Positions 33,325 through 42,686 of a DNA stretch of 64,000 nt are shown here, piece after piece. Source of the DNA: Ktedonosporobacter rubrisoli (lineage in GTDB: Bacteria; Chloroflexota; Ktedonobacteria; Ktedonobacterales; Ktedonobacteraceae); assembly GCF_004208415.1 (NCBI RefSeq), contig NZ_CP035758.1, positions 10,168,001 through 10,232,000 on the forward strand, given 5' to 3'. Within the stretch, counting starts at the first letter, position 1; every line of letters starts with the position of its first letter. A program made the translations under genes and the position numbers. Below the pieces are notes generated by a model. It saw only the letters and a list, made by a program, of their open reading frames with translations. It was not told where the DNA came from and searched no databases.

Positions 33325-34848
33325 TTAGTTCTTTGGAATTGGAAGGAGACCCATACTATATTTCAGCAGCAAGATGCGCCTGACCGAATCGTCAATGCGC
33401 TGTTGGGTAATAGAGCCGTCTTTTATGGCTTGCTTGATACCATCCATTAGGCGCTCTACATCAGCAGGGCTGGTAGCTCCCATCAGTAAGTCTGCGCCAG
33501 CCTCAATGGCGAGTGCACCTGCCTGGGCCTCATCATGAAAAGCGCTGATACCTTCCATTGTCAGGCTATCGGTTATAATGACGCCCTGGAAATGGAGCTC
33601 ATTGCGCAATATACCTGTAACAACCTTGTAGGAGAGTGTGGACGGCTGCGTATTATCGACGGCTTCCACGACTTCGTGGGTAACCATGACGGCATGGACA
33701 AGTTTTTGCTGAATCAGAGATCGATAGGGAGCCCATGTGATCTGCTCTAAGTGGTCTTTTGAGCGGGTCAGGTGGGGCACTCCTGTGTGCGGGTCAACTC
33801 CTACATCCCCTAAGCCAGGGAAATGTTTAAGGGTACCAATGACGCGTCCGCTTTGTTGAAGACCCTGTAAATAGGCGGCTGCCATTTGTGTGACAAGGGT
33901 CGGGTCGCTTCCATAGGTACGGCTCGCTAATTGTGGATTGTAGACGGTTGTCACGTCAACTACCGGTGCGAGATTAAGGTTAATACCATAAGCGCTAAGA
34001 TCCTGGGCATCCTGGACGCCGGCCTGCTGCGCCTTTGCTGGATCTCCCGTTGCACCAATACTTGCCGCCGATGCTCGGGAGCCATCAAGCTGGGCCAGGC
34101 GGTCAACTGCCCCCCCTTCCTGGTCGATGGCTACGGCAAGTGGAATGGCGCTATGACTCTTCATCTGTTGAATCAGGCCCTGAAATTGTGTTTTGCTGAT
34201 AATGTTGCCGTTGGCTGAGAAAAGCAATACAGCCCCAACGCCATACTTGCCGATCATCGTACTCAAAGGAAGCGAGTAGGACGAGCCGGTGAATTGAACA
34301 ATCATCATCTGTCCCAATTTCTGCTCAAGCGACATCTTGTGTATGATCAGATCAATATACTGTTGAGGGGTAGGGCGCGCGGCCCCTGTGCCATTGTGGG
34401 AAGTAGGATGAAGTTGTTCTGTAATATGGTTGAGTAGACTTTGGTCAGGGGCGTTATTGCTCGGGCCTGCCAATACATAAGCCCAACCTTGCGGGCCTGT
34501 AAGCTGCGAAAGAGCTGTATTGCCAGTTTGTAAGACGACAATAGCAAGCAGCACTATCAGCAGGATAGCTTTGTATCTATTTATGTGTATCTTCGAATGC
34601 GCAGGTTGGCCGGATTGCTGGTCATCGCTTGACGAAAGTTTCCTGGTAGAGCGACGAGTCTCATGTAAATGAGCCGATACCTCAGGGGTGCCAGCCTCTT
34701 TTTCTGCCATGCTTGACTCCTCCGTCGAGTGCAGCGCTGGAGGATTGGTTTGACAAGAGCTTCTAGCTATAGATGATATCTGCGTATCTTCTTGTTCTTC
34801 ATCATCGGCTGATTGTTTCTTGGATGAAGAGGGGCGAATATGCTGCAT
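33325..34848 (-). CDS. Membrane-anchored family 3 glycoside hydrolase (beta-N-acetylhexosaminidase-like)
   Basis: 507 residues. A disordered, Ser/Gln/Glu-rich cytoplasmic tail (about 1-88) is followed by a membrane segment (about 91-112, YKAILLIVLLAIVVLQTG) and an extracytoplasmic GH3 domain (about 165-500). Key parts: SLEQKLGQMMIVQF, VAIDQEGGAVDRL, LNLAPVVDV and KHFPGLGDVGVDPHTGVP. The last keeps the NagZ acid/base His in a D-P-H context, although the preceding KHFPGHG is KHFPGLG. VIITDSLTMEGIS supplies the catalytic Asp. It would cut GlcNAc from muropeptides or other glycans outside the cell. ATG at 34848 preferred (GAGAG 9 nt upstream). Confidence 0.85.
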   Translation of the reverse strand: MQHIRPSSSKKQSADDEEQEDTQISSIARSSCQTNPPALHSTEESSMAEKEAGTPEVSAHLHETRRSTRKLSSSDDQQSGQPAHSKIHINRYKAILLIVLLAIVVLQTGNTALSQLTGPQGWAYVLAGPSNNAPDQSLLNHITEQLHPTSHNGTGAARPTPQQYIDLIIHKMSLEQKLGQMMIVQFTGSSYSLPLSTMIGKYGVGAVLLFSANGNIISKTQFQGLIQQMKSHSAIPLAVAIDQEGGAVDRLAQLDGSRASAASIGATGDPAKAQQAGVQDAQDLSAYGINLNLAPVVDVTTVYNPQLASRTYGSDPTLVTQMAAAYLQGLQQSGRVIGTLKHFPGLGDVGVDPHTGVPHLTRSKDHLEQITWAPYRSLIQQKLVHAVMVTHEVVEAVDNTQPSTLSYKVVTGILRNELHFQGVIITDSLTMEGISAFHDEAQAGALAIEAGADLLMGATSPADVERLMDGIKQAIKDGSITQQRIDDSVRRILLLKYSMGLLPIPKN

Positions 34849-35358
34849 TGTTTCAGTTCTCTCAAACAAGTTGGGAAGGGATACGAGCTCCAGCTATCTC
34901 CGGTCTGGGACAGTATAGCGCCGAATTCCTGACAGGTCAAGCAAAGGCACGCTGATAGGCTCATCATGTGCCTGGAGATGCCCATCAGGATTATAGAGAC
35001 AAAGCTAGCTTCCTGGAATCTGGCACTGTAGCGGCTTCCTTTCCTCATGCACTACGATCGGGGCGATATATGACAAAAAGCTTGGCAAGCAAATAACGTC
35101 TCTTCTATCGAGGAACGTATGTGACAGGCGAATTACTCTTTGCCCGTGAAGGGGCAAATAAGAATTGGTTAATAAATACATGCCCCTGCCGAAAATCGTA
35201 GTGTGAGAAGATTATAACATAGGATGAGTATCAGGGAAGGCCGAGCGTATTATCAGCTATGAAAAATAGGATAATAGGGCAATTCGGCTGACGATAAGAG
35301 AGCCTCCAGATGATAAAGAGAGCTATGTCAACTTATCCTGGAAGGAACGCCAGTTCAT
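34849..35358. other. Gene-free stretch upstream of the glycosidase operon
   Basis: About 510 bp without a supported gene. It must contain the promoter of the minus-strand glycosidase-flippase operon. I see no known RNA or repeat. Confidence 0.4.
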
Positions 35359-35402
35359 AGCTAAAGGCGCATAAGATAATGTATCCCATTACGCCTTTAG
35401 CT
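35359..35402 (-). terminator. Hairpin after the 170-codon unknown gene
   Basis: AGCTAAAGGCG (35359-35369) and CGCCTTTAGCT (35392-35402) form a perfect 11-bp stem with a 22-nt loop, 5 bp beyond the stop codon of the minus-strand gene at 35407. No T-run. Confidence 0.55.
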
Positions 35403-35406
35403 AGGT

Positions 35407-35919
35407 TCAGGAGCTGTGGCCCTGAGCCTGTATCCGTAAGGCTATTTGCTCGAAGTCCTCTCGGCGTTCGCAAACCCAGTCTACAAGTTCCAGGACATCC
35501 TGTGCGCTAAGGCTTACTTGTAAGCCATTGATATCGGTAAGGATAAGGCCATAGGCAGTTTTTTGGATCTGGGCGATGAGCAGATCATACTTCTCGGAGC
35601 GTCCAGAGTTTCTGGGCCGCAGCGATAACCAGGAAGCGCTATGATCAATATAGCCTGGTTGTTCCTGGCTAATCCACTCGACCAGGCGTGTTTTTAAGGG
35701 GCTGGCTTTGCCCCAGATATGAATACCTCCTTGTGGCGTAAACTCCACATGTAGCAGATCTGTTTGGTCTGTCACAAGGAATGATAGAACTCCCCGACCG
35801 GATTCTATCTGTGTACCGCTTTCCCAACCCTGTTCCTCGATGAAGGATTGAAAAGCTTCGGTACGACACTGCAGGTGTCTCTTTGTGAATTTGCCCAATG
35901 AGAGCCCACCTTTCTCCAA
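35407..35919 (-). CDS. Unknown cytoplasmic protein
   Basis: Up to 170 residues, soluble, no signal peptide. Contains VLSFLVTDQTDLLHVEFTPQGGIHIWG and a C-terminal helical region (LSAQDVLELVDWVCERREDFEQIALRIQ). I do not recognise it. The longest frame starts at a TTG (35919); a second TTG at 35898 has AAAGGTGG about 8 nt upstream and may be the real start. It stands alone between the glycosidase operon and the sugar operon. Confidence 0.55.
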   Translation of the reverse strand: MEKGGLSLGKFTKRHLQCRTEAFQSFIEEQGWESGTQIESGRGVLSFLVTDQTDLLHVEFTPQGGIHIWGKASPLKTRLVEWISQEQPGYIDHSASWLSLRPRNSGRSEKYDLLIAQIQKTAYGLILTDINGLQVSLSAQDVLELVDWVCERREDFEQIALRIQAQGHSS

Positions 35920-36091
35920 TGTGCCGCGCTGATCTGGCCGGCGATTCGGGGTTCTCCCACAAGCCCCTGCCCATCACCTGTTGCATGTTCAATGGGCCCT
36001 TTGACATGGCTCTGGGCATTGGCCTCAGCATTGAGGCGTGATGGCACGTTCTTGTGAGTGGCTCTTGACGATCTGCTTTGAAGATACCGCT

Positions 36092-36931
36092 CTAAGCATA
36101 TGTCCAGCCCATCGCTTGTAGCATTTGTTGTAAAGCCTGGGAGGCGCGTCGAAACAGAGCCGGGCCACTAAATCCCTGATATCGGCCAGAGAGCGCAAGG
36201 TGAGGCTCAAGCGAAAGGAAGCCATCATAGCCATCGGCTCGCAAGCGCTCTAAAATTTCGGGCCAACGCGCCACTCCCTCTCCGGCAGCTACAACCTCGC
36301 CATTGGCTAGCGCATCCTTGACATGGACGTAGCGCAGCCATGGCTGAAGCGCGTCATAGGCGTCGGGGTAGGGAACCTGAGCGCACTGAATAAAGTTAGC
36401 GGGATCAAAAGCAGCTTGTAACTGTGGGTGCTCACAATTTTTGAGCAGGTCGACGCAGCTGGCGATAGTGTCGCCATAGATCTCTTTCTCATTCTCATGC
36501 AGGAGTACTAGCTGCGTGCTCTGTACGCGGGCGAGCAGCGCTTTCAGCCTGTTGAGCACCTCATCGCGATATGTGGCGGGCTGATTTCCTTCTCCTCCCT
36601 TACTGGCCGCTGGATAGAAGGAGAAGATACGGATAAAGCGCGTCTGTAAGATGTGCGCTAGCTCGATGGCGCGCTCGAAACGTTGCAAGTGCTCTTCGAA
36701 TGAGCTATCGATAGGTACTTTCCCGATAGGCGAGCCAATGCAGGCGACGCCGACTCCTTGCCTGTCAAGAGTTTCCTTGACGCTGGCTATTTGCTGATCG
36801 CTGAGATCCAGAACGTTGGTATTCCAGACGCTGCGTAGATCCAGAAAGTGGATATTCTCGCTTTTGAGTACGGCAATTTGCTCGTCAAGATCGGCGGAAA
36901 TCTCATCGGCGAAGGCTGAAAGGTGGATCAT
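36092..36931 (-). CDS. Sugar phosphate isomerase/epimerase (xylose-isomerase-like TIM barrel)
   Basis: 279 residues, AP endonuclease 2/xylose isomerase-like fold. Divalent-metal ligands expected in this family are visible: Glu in VLLHENEKEIYGD, Asp in AAFDPANFIQ, His in YVHVKDA and Glu in LSLEPHLALSG. Last gene of the minus-strand sugar operon; its ATG overlaps the stop of the Gfo/Idh/MocA gene by 4 bp, so the two are translationally coupled. Substrate unknown. In similar operons such pairs act on inositol-like or keto-sugar intermediates. Confidence 0.85.
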   Translation of the reverse strand: MIHLSAFADEISADLDEQIAVLKSENIHFLDLRSVWNTNVLDLSDQQIASVKETLDRQGVGVACIGSPIGKVPIDSSFEEHLQRFERAIELAHILQTRFIRIFSFYPAASKGGEGNQPATYRDEVLNRLKALLARVQSTQLVLLHENEKEIYGDTIASCVDLLKNCEHPQLQAAFDPANFIQCAQVPYPDAYDALQPWLRYVHVKDALANGEVVAAGEGVARWPEILERLRADGYDGFLSLEPHLALSGRYQGFSGPALFRRASQALQQMLQAMGWTYA

Positions 36932-38001
36932 GAAAGCGTTACCTCCCGGTGCAGGCGAGCTGATTCGTATATGCCTAGAATGATCTCGGTGGGATGCCTG
37001 GCGGCATAGCCATCGACAAGCGGGGTGCCGTTTTCGCTGATGGCCCGGAGCATGTCTGCTAGCTGCAAGGCATGGCCTCTATAGGCCAGCGCTGCGGGGT
37101 CCTGAGCTGCTGATGGACCAGTATCCGCGTTTGCTTGAGCAGTGCGCGAACGCTCCTCGGCAGATATGCCATAAGGACCGACCTCGCTGCTATCCTCGCG
37201 TGCCAGGTGAAGATAACTTAGCTTATCTCCTTCGATAACTGCCGATCCTTTATTACCGTAGACCTCGATGCGCGTGCTGTTGCCTGGATAGGCTCCTGTC
37301 GTGGCTGAAATTGTTCCCAGCGCGCCATTGGCGAAGCGCAAGATAGCTACAGCCGCATCTTCAGTTTCCATGCGATGGGCCAGCGTATCTGTATAGGCTA
37401 CAATGCTTTTGACCGGACCCATAAACCATTGTAAGAGGTCGATTGAGTGGATAGATTGGTTCATGAGAACCCCGCCGCCATCAAGTTCCCAGGTCCCTCG
37501 CCAGGCCCCACTGTCGTAGTATGCCTGCGAGCGCCACCAGGGAATAATGGCGTTTCCCAGGACCAGTTTGCCAAGGGCCTGCTCTTGAACCAGGTCATAG
37601 ACCTGACGTGAGGCCGGATCAAAGCGATGCTGGCTGATGACTGCAAGCTTTACCCCAGTTTCGTTCTGGACGTGTAGCATCTCCTCTATGGCCGTGCGTT
37701 TGATCTCCATCGGCTTCTCAACAACTACATGCCTTCCTGAGCGCATTACCTGGCATGCGTGCTCCCCATGCTGCCCGCTGGGAGTGCAGACTGTGACGAT
37801 ATCCAGTTGCTCGCGCTTGAGCATCTCCTGAATATCGTTGTAAGGCCTCACATGGTACATCTCGGCGAGCTTTTGCGCTCGCTCAGGAATAATATCTACT
37901 ACCGCAACCAGCTGCGCCTCAGGTAGGCTGGTTATGGCCTGGGCATGAAGTTGACCGATCACGCCACCGCCAATAATCCCGAAGCGATATTGTTTTGTCA
38001 T
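36928..38001 (-). CDS. Gfo/Idh/MocA family NAD(P)-dependent sugar dehydrogenase
   Basis: 357 residues. Rossmann motif GIIGGGVIGQLHAQAI at residue 8, EKPMEIK (the EKP motif with the catalytic Lys) near 95, and a C-terminal alpha/beta domain with GGGVLMNQSIHSIDLLQWFMG carrying the conserved H-x-x-D type catalytic pair. It oxidises or reduces a sugar or cyclitol; the substrate cannot be read. Located between two TIM-barrel isomerases in an operon with an ABC sugar importer. The following gene overlaps by 4 bp. Confidence 0.88.
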   Translation of the reverse strand: MTKQYRFGIIGGGVIGQLHAQAITSLPEAQLVAVVDIIPERAQKLAEMYHVRPYNDIQEMLKREQLDIVTVCTPSGQHGEHACQVMRSGRHVVVEKPMEIKRTAIEEMLHVQNETGVKLAVISQHRFDPASRQVYDLVQEQALGKLVLGNAIIPWWRSQAYYDSGAWRGTWELDGGGVLMNQSIHSIDLLQWFMGPVKSIVAYTDTLAHRMETEDAAVAILRFANGALGTISATTGAYPGNSTRIEVYGNKGSAVIEGDKLSYLHLAREDSSEVGPYGISAEERSRTAQANADTGPSAAQDPAALAYRGHALQLADMLRAISENGTPLVDGYAARHPTEIILGIYESARLHREVTLS

Positions 38002-38062
38002 ACCTGATATCTCCTCCTGTGTATAACATCTATGTATGATAGTGGGCGACCCTTCCTTCTGC

Positions 38063-38908
38063 TCAGTTGGTCAGTTGCCCTTGCAGTGTTTGTAAGACCC
38101 GGACAAAGCCAGGCAAGGCAATCTCCGGCTCCTCGATCTCGGGATGCCAGCGCTTTTCCCACTCAAATGAGAGCCAGCCCTGATAGCCGCCGCTAGCCAG
38201 TAACTGCAGAACCTCGCCAAGCGGGACATCGCCCTCGCCAAGGGGACAGTAACGAACCTCAGTAGCGCTACGAACCGAATCTTTCAGGTGGACATGTTTA
38301 ATCCTATTTTTAAGTTTCTGGTAGGTTTCGGCTAAGGGCTCGGCAAAGAATCTGTAGGGATGGTGCACGTCCCAGAGCACGCCTACCTGCGGATCATTGG
38401 CAGCCTGGAGAACGGGAAGCAGATTTGCAATGCGGGCAAAGTCTCCATGCGATTCAAGCAATACCTGGACGTGCGTGTTGTGGGCGTGTTGAGCCAGAGC
38501 CAGCAATCCATCAGCTACTTGCTGTATAATCTGTTCGCGCACCTGCTCATTCTCAATATGGTCGCCAAAGACCCTGATGTAGGGAGCACCCAGCTCTTCG
38601 GCAAGATCGATATGGCGCTTCCCCTCAGCGATATTGCGGCTTATCTCCTCAGCGCGCTCAAAGCGGACCGAAGTATCCAGGCAGACAATTGACAGGTTTC
38701 GCTCTTGCAGCTCGCGTTTCGTGGCCGCCAACCTGCTAGCCGTAAATGGCGCTGACCTTGTAAGATCCATCTCTCCCTCAACCCCACGCAGTTCAAGGCC
38801 CTGGTAGCCATACTCGACGGCTTTTTGTACTATTTGTTCCCATGACCAATCAGGGCATGCGAGCGTAGTAAATGCTAAAGGATAACGAAGGTTTGTCGAT
38901 GCTTGCAT
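38063..38908 (-). CDS. Sugar phosphate isomerase/epimerase (second TIM barrel of the operon)
   Basis: 281 residues from the ATG at 38908 (AGGAG, 8 nt). Same fold as the protein at 36092 but clearly divergent. Metal-binding candidates: Glu in VLLESHGDF, Asp and His in VGVLWDVHHPYRF, His in HVHLKDS, Glu in WLSFEWEKRW. The extra His (DVHH) is typical for this group. Lies between the permease gene (64 bp upstream) and the dehydrogenase (61 bp downstream). Probably acts in the same pathway as the other isomerase. Confidence 0.85.
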   Translation of the reverse strand: MQASTNLRYPLAFTTLACPDWSWEQIVQKAVEYGYQGLELRGVEGEMDLTRSAPFTASRLAATKRELQERNLSIVCLDTSVRFERAEEISRNIAEGKRHIDLAEELGAPYIRVFGDHIENEQVREQIIQQVADGLLALAQHAHNTHVQVLLESHGDFARIANLLPVLQAANDPQVGVLWDVHHPYRFFAEPLAETYQKLKNRIKHVHLKDSVRSATEVRYCPLGEGDVPLGEVLQLLASGGYQGWLSFEWEKRWHPEIEEPEIALPGFVRVLQTLQGQLTN

Positions 38909-38971
38909 ACTCAATACTCCTGCTTCTCTGTTTTCTATCTTGCAGATCAATTGTTGATTCACTCACTCGGT

Positions 38972-39838
38972 TTATCCCTTCACGCCACCGGCTGTCAAAC
39001 CCCCTATCAGATAGCGCTGAAATACCATGTAGAGGATGACCACAGGAAGAGCGCTCACAACCGCGGCTCCCATAAGCTGGCCATAGAGCGGCAGCGCTCC
39101 GCCCTCCTGAGCCGAGCTAAATGCTTGCAGCAGAACGGCCACGGTGCGACTCTCGGGCGACGTCAAGACGCTGGCAAAAAGCACATCGTTCCAGCCAGTT
39201 AAGAAGGAAAAAACGAGAGCTACCACCATACCGGGCAGGGCAAGCGGTACAATGACCTTCCAGAGCGCTTGTAGCCGTGTCGAGCCATCAACGAGGGCTG
39301 CCTCTTCGAGATCTAATGGAATGCTGCCAAGGTATGAGACCATAAGCCAGGTAGCAAATGGGAGCGCAAAGGTAAGATAGGTAATGATCACGGTCGGATA
39401 GGTTCCCACAAGCTTGAGGCGCAGCACTGCCTGCAAGGAGGCAAAGAGCACGAAGAGGGGGAGCAAGAGCATTACGCTGGGAATAGTTTGTAAGCCAATC
39501 AGCGAGTAGAGATAGACCAGGCGTCCACGGAACTTAAATCTGGTAATAATATAAGCTGCTCCTACCGCCAGGATAACCGCGATGACGCTGGCAATTCCTG
39601 AGATGAGCAGGCTATTGCCCAGGCCCTGAGCCAGATTTACTGTCGTCCACATGTGGAGATAGTTGTCAAAGGCCCAGTGCGAGGGTAGCAGGTTGTCTCC
39701 ATTGATCTCGGTATCTGGCGTCACTGAGAGCAAGAGCGTATAGGCAATAGGAATCAGAATGAAGACCAGCAAAAGCGCGGTCGCGACAATGCGGATTGGT
39801 GGCGATAAGATTTGTTGGGCATCCCTCTGCTTATTCAT
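38972..39838 (-). CDS. ABC sugar transporter permease (MalG type)
   Basis: 288 residues, six membrane segments. The EAA loop that contacts the ATPase is EEAALVDGSTRLQALWKVIVPLALPG (about 190-215). Carbohydrate uptake CUT1 family. Overlaps the end of the MalF-type gene by 4 bp (ATGA-type coupling). C-terminal AGGVKG is the usual end of this family. Confidence 0.92.
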   Translation of the reverse strand: MNKQRDAQQILSPPIRIVATALLLVFILIPIAYTLLLSVTPDTEINGDNLLPSHWAFDNYLHMWTTVNLAQGLGNSLLISGIASVIAVILAVGAAYIITRFKFRGRLVYLYSLIGLQTIPSVMLLLPLFVLFASLQAVLRLKLVGTYPTVIITYLTFALPFATWLMVSYLGSIPLDLEEAALVDGSTRLQALWKVIVPLALPGMVVALVFSFLTGWNDVLFASVLTSPESRTVAVLLQAFSSAQEGGALPLYGQLMGAAVVSALPVVILYMVFQRYLIGGLTAGGVKG

Positions 39839-40806
39839 GCTGCTGACACCTCCCCCAGACGCAAGACGCGGATGTACATAAATCCTGGGATAAGCATAAT
39901 GATCAGTGTAATGACAGCCATGGCGCCGCCCAGGCCAAAGTTAAAGAGCTGGAACGAAGAGACAAAGATGTTGAGCGGCAAGACATCTGCCTGGATGGGC
40001 GGCGGTGTGCCGAAAAGGACAAAGGGCAGTGTAAAGTTATTAAAGTGGTTGAGCGTTGAAAGGAGTAGGGCCAGCCCCAGGATGTGCCGCAGCTGGGGTA
40101 GAACAACGTTTACCAACTTCTGCCAGGCGTTAGCGCCATCTACATCTGCAGCTTCGTAGACTTCGCTAGAAATTGACTGTAAGCCGGCCAGCACCATAAT
40201 ATAGACAAACGCCCACGAGGCCCACACATCGGCAATGACCATGGCCCAGAAGCTATTCGGGCCCAAGAGCCAGTACATATTAATATCGGCAAGGTGCAGG
40301 CCTGCGAGCAGACGATCGACCAGCCCGGTTCTGTTCAAGAACATCATTCTCCAGACAAGGGCCGTGACAAACGTGGGCATCACATAGGGAATGAGGTAAA
40401 GCGCACGGATAATAGTGCGCCCCCGGTATTGTGTATTGACCGTAAGGGCCGCCAGTATTCCGATAGGGGTAATCAATAGCGTTGTTAGCAGCGAAAAGGC
40501 GAGACTTACCCCTAAAGAAACGAGGGCCGAAGCTCCTACCACGTTCCCGGCAGTCAGCGCTGTTATATAGTTACTCAGCCCGGCCCAGGGAGCATGAATC
40601 CAGCTCCGCAGAGTATATTGGTCGAGATTGAGAAAACTAATATAGACAGCTATCAAAAAGGGTATGCCGATAATAACTACCAGGAGTAGAATGCTTGGCC
40701 ACATAAGCCACATTGGCCGCTTTCCGACTGCGGCACCCTTGCCAGATTGAGGCTTTGAGGCTATAGGGGCGGCCGGAACGGTTTCTGGCACCGGCTGTAT
40801 AGACAT
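39835..40806 (-). CDS. ABC sugar transporter permease (MalF type)
   Basis: 323 residues, six membrane segments after a 35-residue cytoplasmic tail rich in Pro and Ala. The EAA loop is YEAADVDGANAWQKLVNVVLPQL (about 225-247). GGAGGTGACAATT precedes the ATG at 40806. Pairs with the MalG-type permease and the lipoprotein at 40880. There is no ATPase gene in the operon, so a shared MsiK/UgpC-type ATPase encoded elsewhere is likely. Confidence 0.92.
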   Translation of the reverse strand: MSIQPVPETVPAAPIASKPQSGKGAAVGKRPMWLMWPSILLLVVIIGIPFLIAVYISFLNLDQYTLRSWIHAPWAGLSNYITALTAGNVVGASALVSLGVSLAFSLLTTLLITPIGILAALTVNTQYRGRTIIRALYLIPYVMPTFVTALVWRMMFLNRTGLVDRLLAGLHLADINMYWLLGPNSFWAMVIADVWASWAFVYIMVLAGLQSISSEVYEAADVDGANAWQKLVNVVLPQLRHILGLALLLSTLNHFNNFTLPFVLFGTPPPIQADVLPLNIFVSSFQLFNFGLGGAMAVITLIIMLIPGFMYIRVLRLGEVSAA

Positions 40807-40879
40807 AATTGTCACCTCCAAAGTCAAGAGACTCGCAGTAGAGGCGCGAGTCTCTTGCGCACCATCCAGAGCACACAAC

Positions 40880-42217
40880 TCAGTGGAGCTGGCCCTGAAT
40901 TTGCTGATTGGCCTGATCTAGCAACGGTTTGATGTGGGACGGATCATAATGTTTGGTTGCCACCTCGTTAGCGAGCTTGGAACTGACGCCGGCTAACGAA
41001 ACTTCCAGCGGCCCCCAGGCTCCCGAAAAGGGCGTGGGAGAGGCGCCTTGCTCAGCCTGGATAAAGGCTGCAGTTTGGGGATCTTTGCTGGCCAGGCTGT
41101 TGGCGGCAGCTACGTTTGTCGGAAGATCGCCAAAGGTTTTCGTCCACTCAAGCTGGTGAGCTTCATCGGTGACAAGGTTGATAAATTTATAGGCCAGATC
41201 CTTGACGTTAGAGTAGTCAGCGACAGCCAGCATATCTCCAGAAACGATAGTTGAGGCCGGCACACCGTTGGCTGGTCTCTGTTGCATGCCATATGGGATG
41301 GTCGGCATGGGCGCGAAGGCATATTTATCGGCTACACTAGATTTTTGCATGGTTGGCGTGAGGGTGGAAGTCACCATGATTAACATGCCAACCTTGCCGT
41401 TAGCAAAGGCCTGGGTAGCATCGCCGGCCTTCCAGGCCATCGAGTTTGGATCGACAATCTTATAGTTGTTGGCCCAATCAAACCAGAATTTGACTGCATC
41501 CACAGCTTGTGGCGTGTTAAGTTGGGCAGTTTTAAGGTCCTGGGAGAGGAAGTGACCGCCCATTTGCTCGGTGAACATCCACCAGATTTTCCAGGGGTCA
41601 AATGAGTCTGAGGGGTCCATCTCGGCACCATAGATGCCAGCCGAAGAATTGGTCATCTTCTGGGCATCCTGAACAAATTCGGTCCAGGTCGTGGGAGGAG
41701 CGCTAATGCCGGCTTTCTGGAACAGTTCTTTATTATAGACCATAGCAAACGGACGCATTACCCAGGGAATCGCGATTTGCTGGCTTGGCGAGATCCCGGA
41801 CATGCTAAGCTGCTGCTTAAAGAATCTGTCCTTGCCACCTACCTGTTTCCAATCTTGATCGCTCAGCGTGGCAAAGCCTTTGGTAGCCTGGGCTGTTGGC
41901 ACAAAGGTGGTGCCCAGGCTAAATACATCAGGACCACTGCCTGTTACGATCGCGTTCTGTAGTTTTGTCTGCTCTTCATTGCTACTGCTATAGGTATCCC
42001 AGGCAATAGTTGCCCCGGTTGCCTTCTGGAAGTCACTGCCGATTTGTTGCATCCATTGCTTCTGCTGGGTAGGATACGTGGTATTATATCCAATGAGGAC
42101 GTGAAGGGTCTGGCCAGTACCATTGCTACTCGTGTTACCGCCGCATGCTGCCAGGATGAGGGTAAGCAGCATGAGCGAAGATAGCCAGTGGCAAGCTCGT
42201 CGGTGAGTCGCTTTCAT
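40880..42217 (-). CDS. Sugar-binding lipoprotein of an ABC importer
   Basis: 445 residues from the ATG at 42217 (GGAAGGAG, 9 nt). The lipoprotein signal MKATHRRACHWLSSLMLLTLILAACGG has its lipobox Cys at residue 25. The mature part is a group 1 solute-binding protein (LHVLIGYNTTYPTQQ, DFQKATGATIAWDTYSS, GPDVFSLGTTFVPTAQA, PFAMVYNKELFQKAGI). It captures a sugar outside the membrane and hands it to the permeases. First gene of the operon running to 36092. The open frame to 42616 is not part of the protein. Confidence 0.92.
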   Translation of the reverse strand: MKATHRRACHWLSSLMLLTLILAACGGNTSSNGTGQTLHVLIGYNTTYPTQQKQWMQQIGSDFQKATGATIAWDTYSSSNEEQTKLQNAIVTGSGPDVFSLGTTFVPTAQATKGFATLSDQDWKQVGGKDRFFKQQLSMSGISPSQQIAIPWVMRPFAMVYNKELFQKAGISAPPTTWTEFVQDAQKMTNSSAGIYGAEMDPSDSFDPWKIWWMFTEQMGGHFLSQDLKTAQLNTPQAVDAVKFWFDWANNYKIVDPNSMAWKAGDATQAFANGKVGMLIMVTSTLTPTMQKSSVADKYAFAPMPTIPYGMQQRPANGVPASTIVSGDMLAVADYSNVKDLAYKFINLVTDEAHQLEWTKTFGDLPTNVAAANSLASKDPQTAAFIQAEQGASPTPFSGAWGPLEVSLAGVSSKLANEVATKHYDPSHIKPLLDQANQQIQGQLH

Positions 42218-42686
42218 CGCCTTGTCTCCTTCCCGAACGTCAACCTGTGGTTGAGCCGTTTGTGTAGAAGTTAGAAGTCTAGAAGGTGAACTATAAAAGG
42301 TTCTCTGCACTTGTGTCGTGTGGAAAATGAGCGCTCTTTTGCATGTAGCTGTATCAATCTCCTGCTGTGGGCATCCTGCATAGCGCTTCATAAAGGCGCT
42401 ATGTAGATATATAGAAGAATGTACTACGCTAAAAATATTGTCGATGTCTCTTTGAAATCCAAAAGCACATCTTATATAGCACATCATCATTCCTTGAAGG
42501 CCTTCAAGAAAAGTATAGAAGAAGCTTCGCCGAAATTCCAGAGAGAAGTAGGTGAGAGGAGTGCCAGTTTGGTGACAGTTTTGTGCCAGTTGGGAATGGA
42601 TAGGTTGGGCAGCCAAAAAAGGGATCGACAGGGTGGCAGGAGATCAGTACACTATATGGTAGTTCTACCGCGAAAGTAGGTGTGAG
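42218..42686. promoter_or_regulatory. Divergent control region of the sugar operon
   Basis: About 470 bp between the lipoprotein gene (-) and the XRE-TPR regulator (+), with no supported gene. It contains an inverted repeat CATAGCGC-N9-GCGCTATG (42379-42403) that could be an operator, and AT-rich tracts near 42411-42480. No clear -35/-10 pairs were found. Confidence 0.45.
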
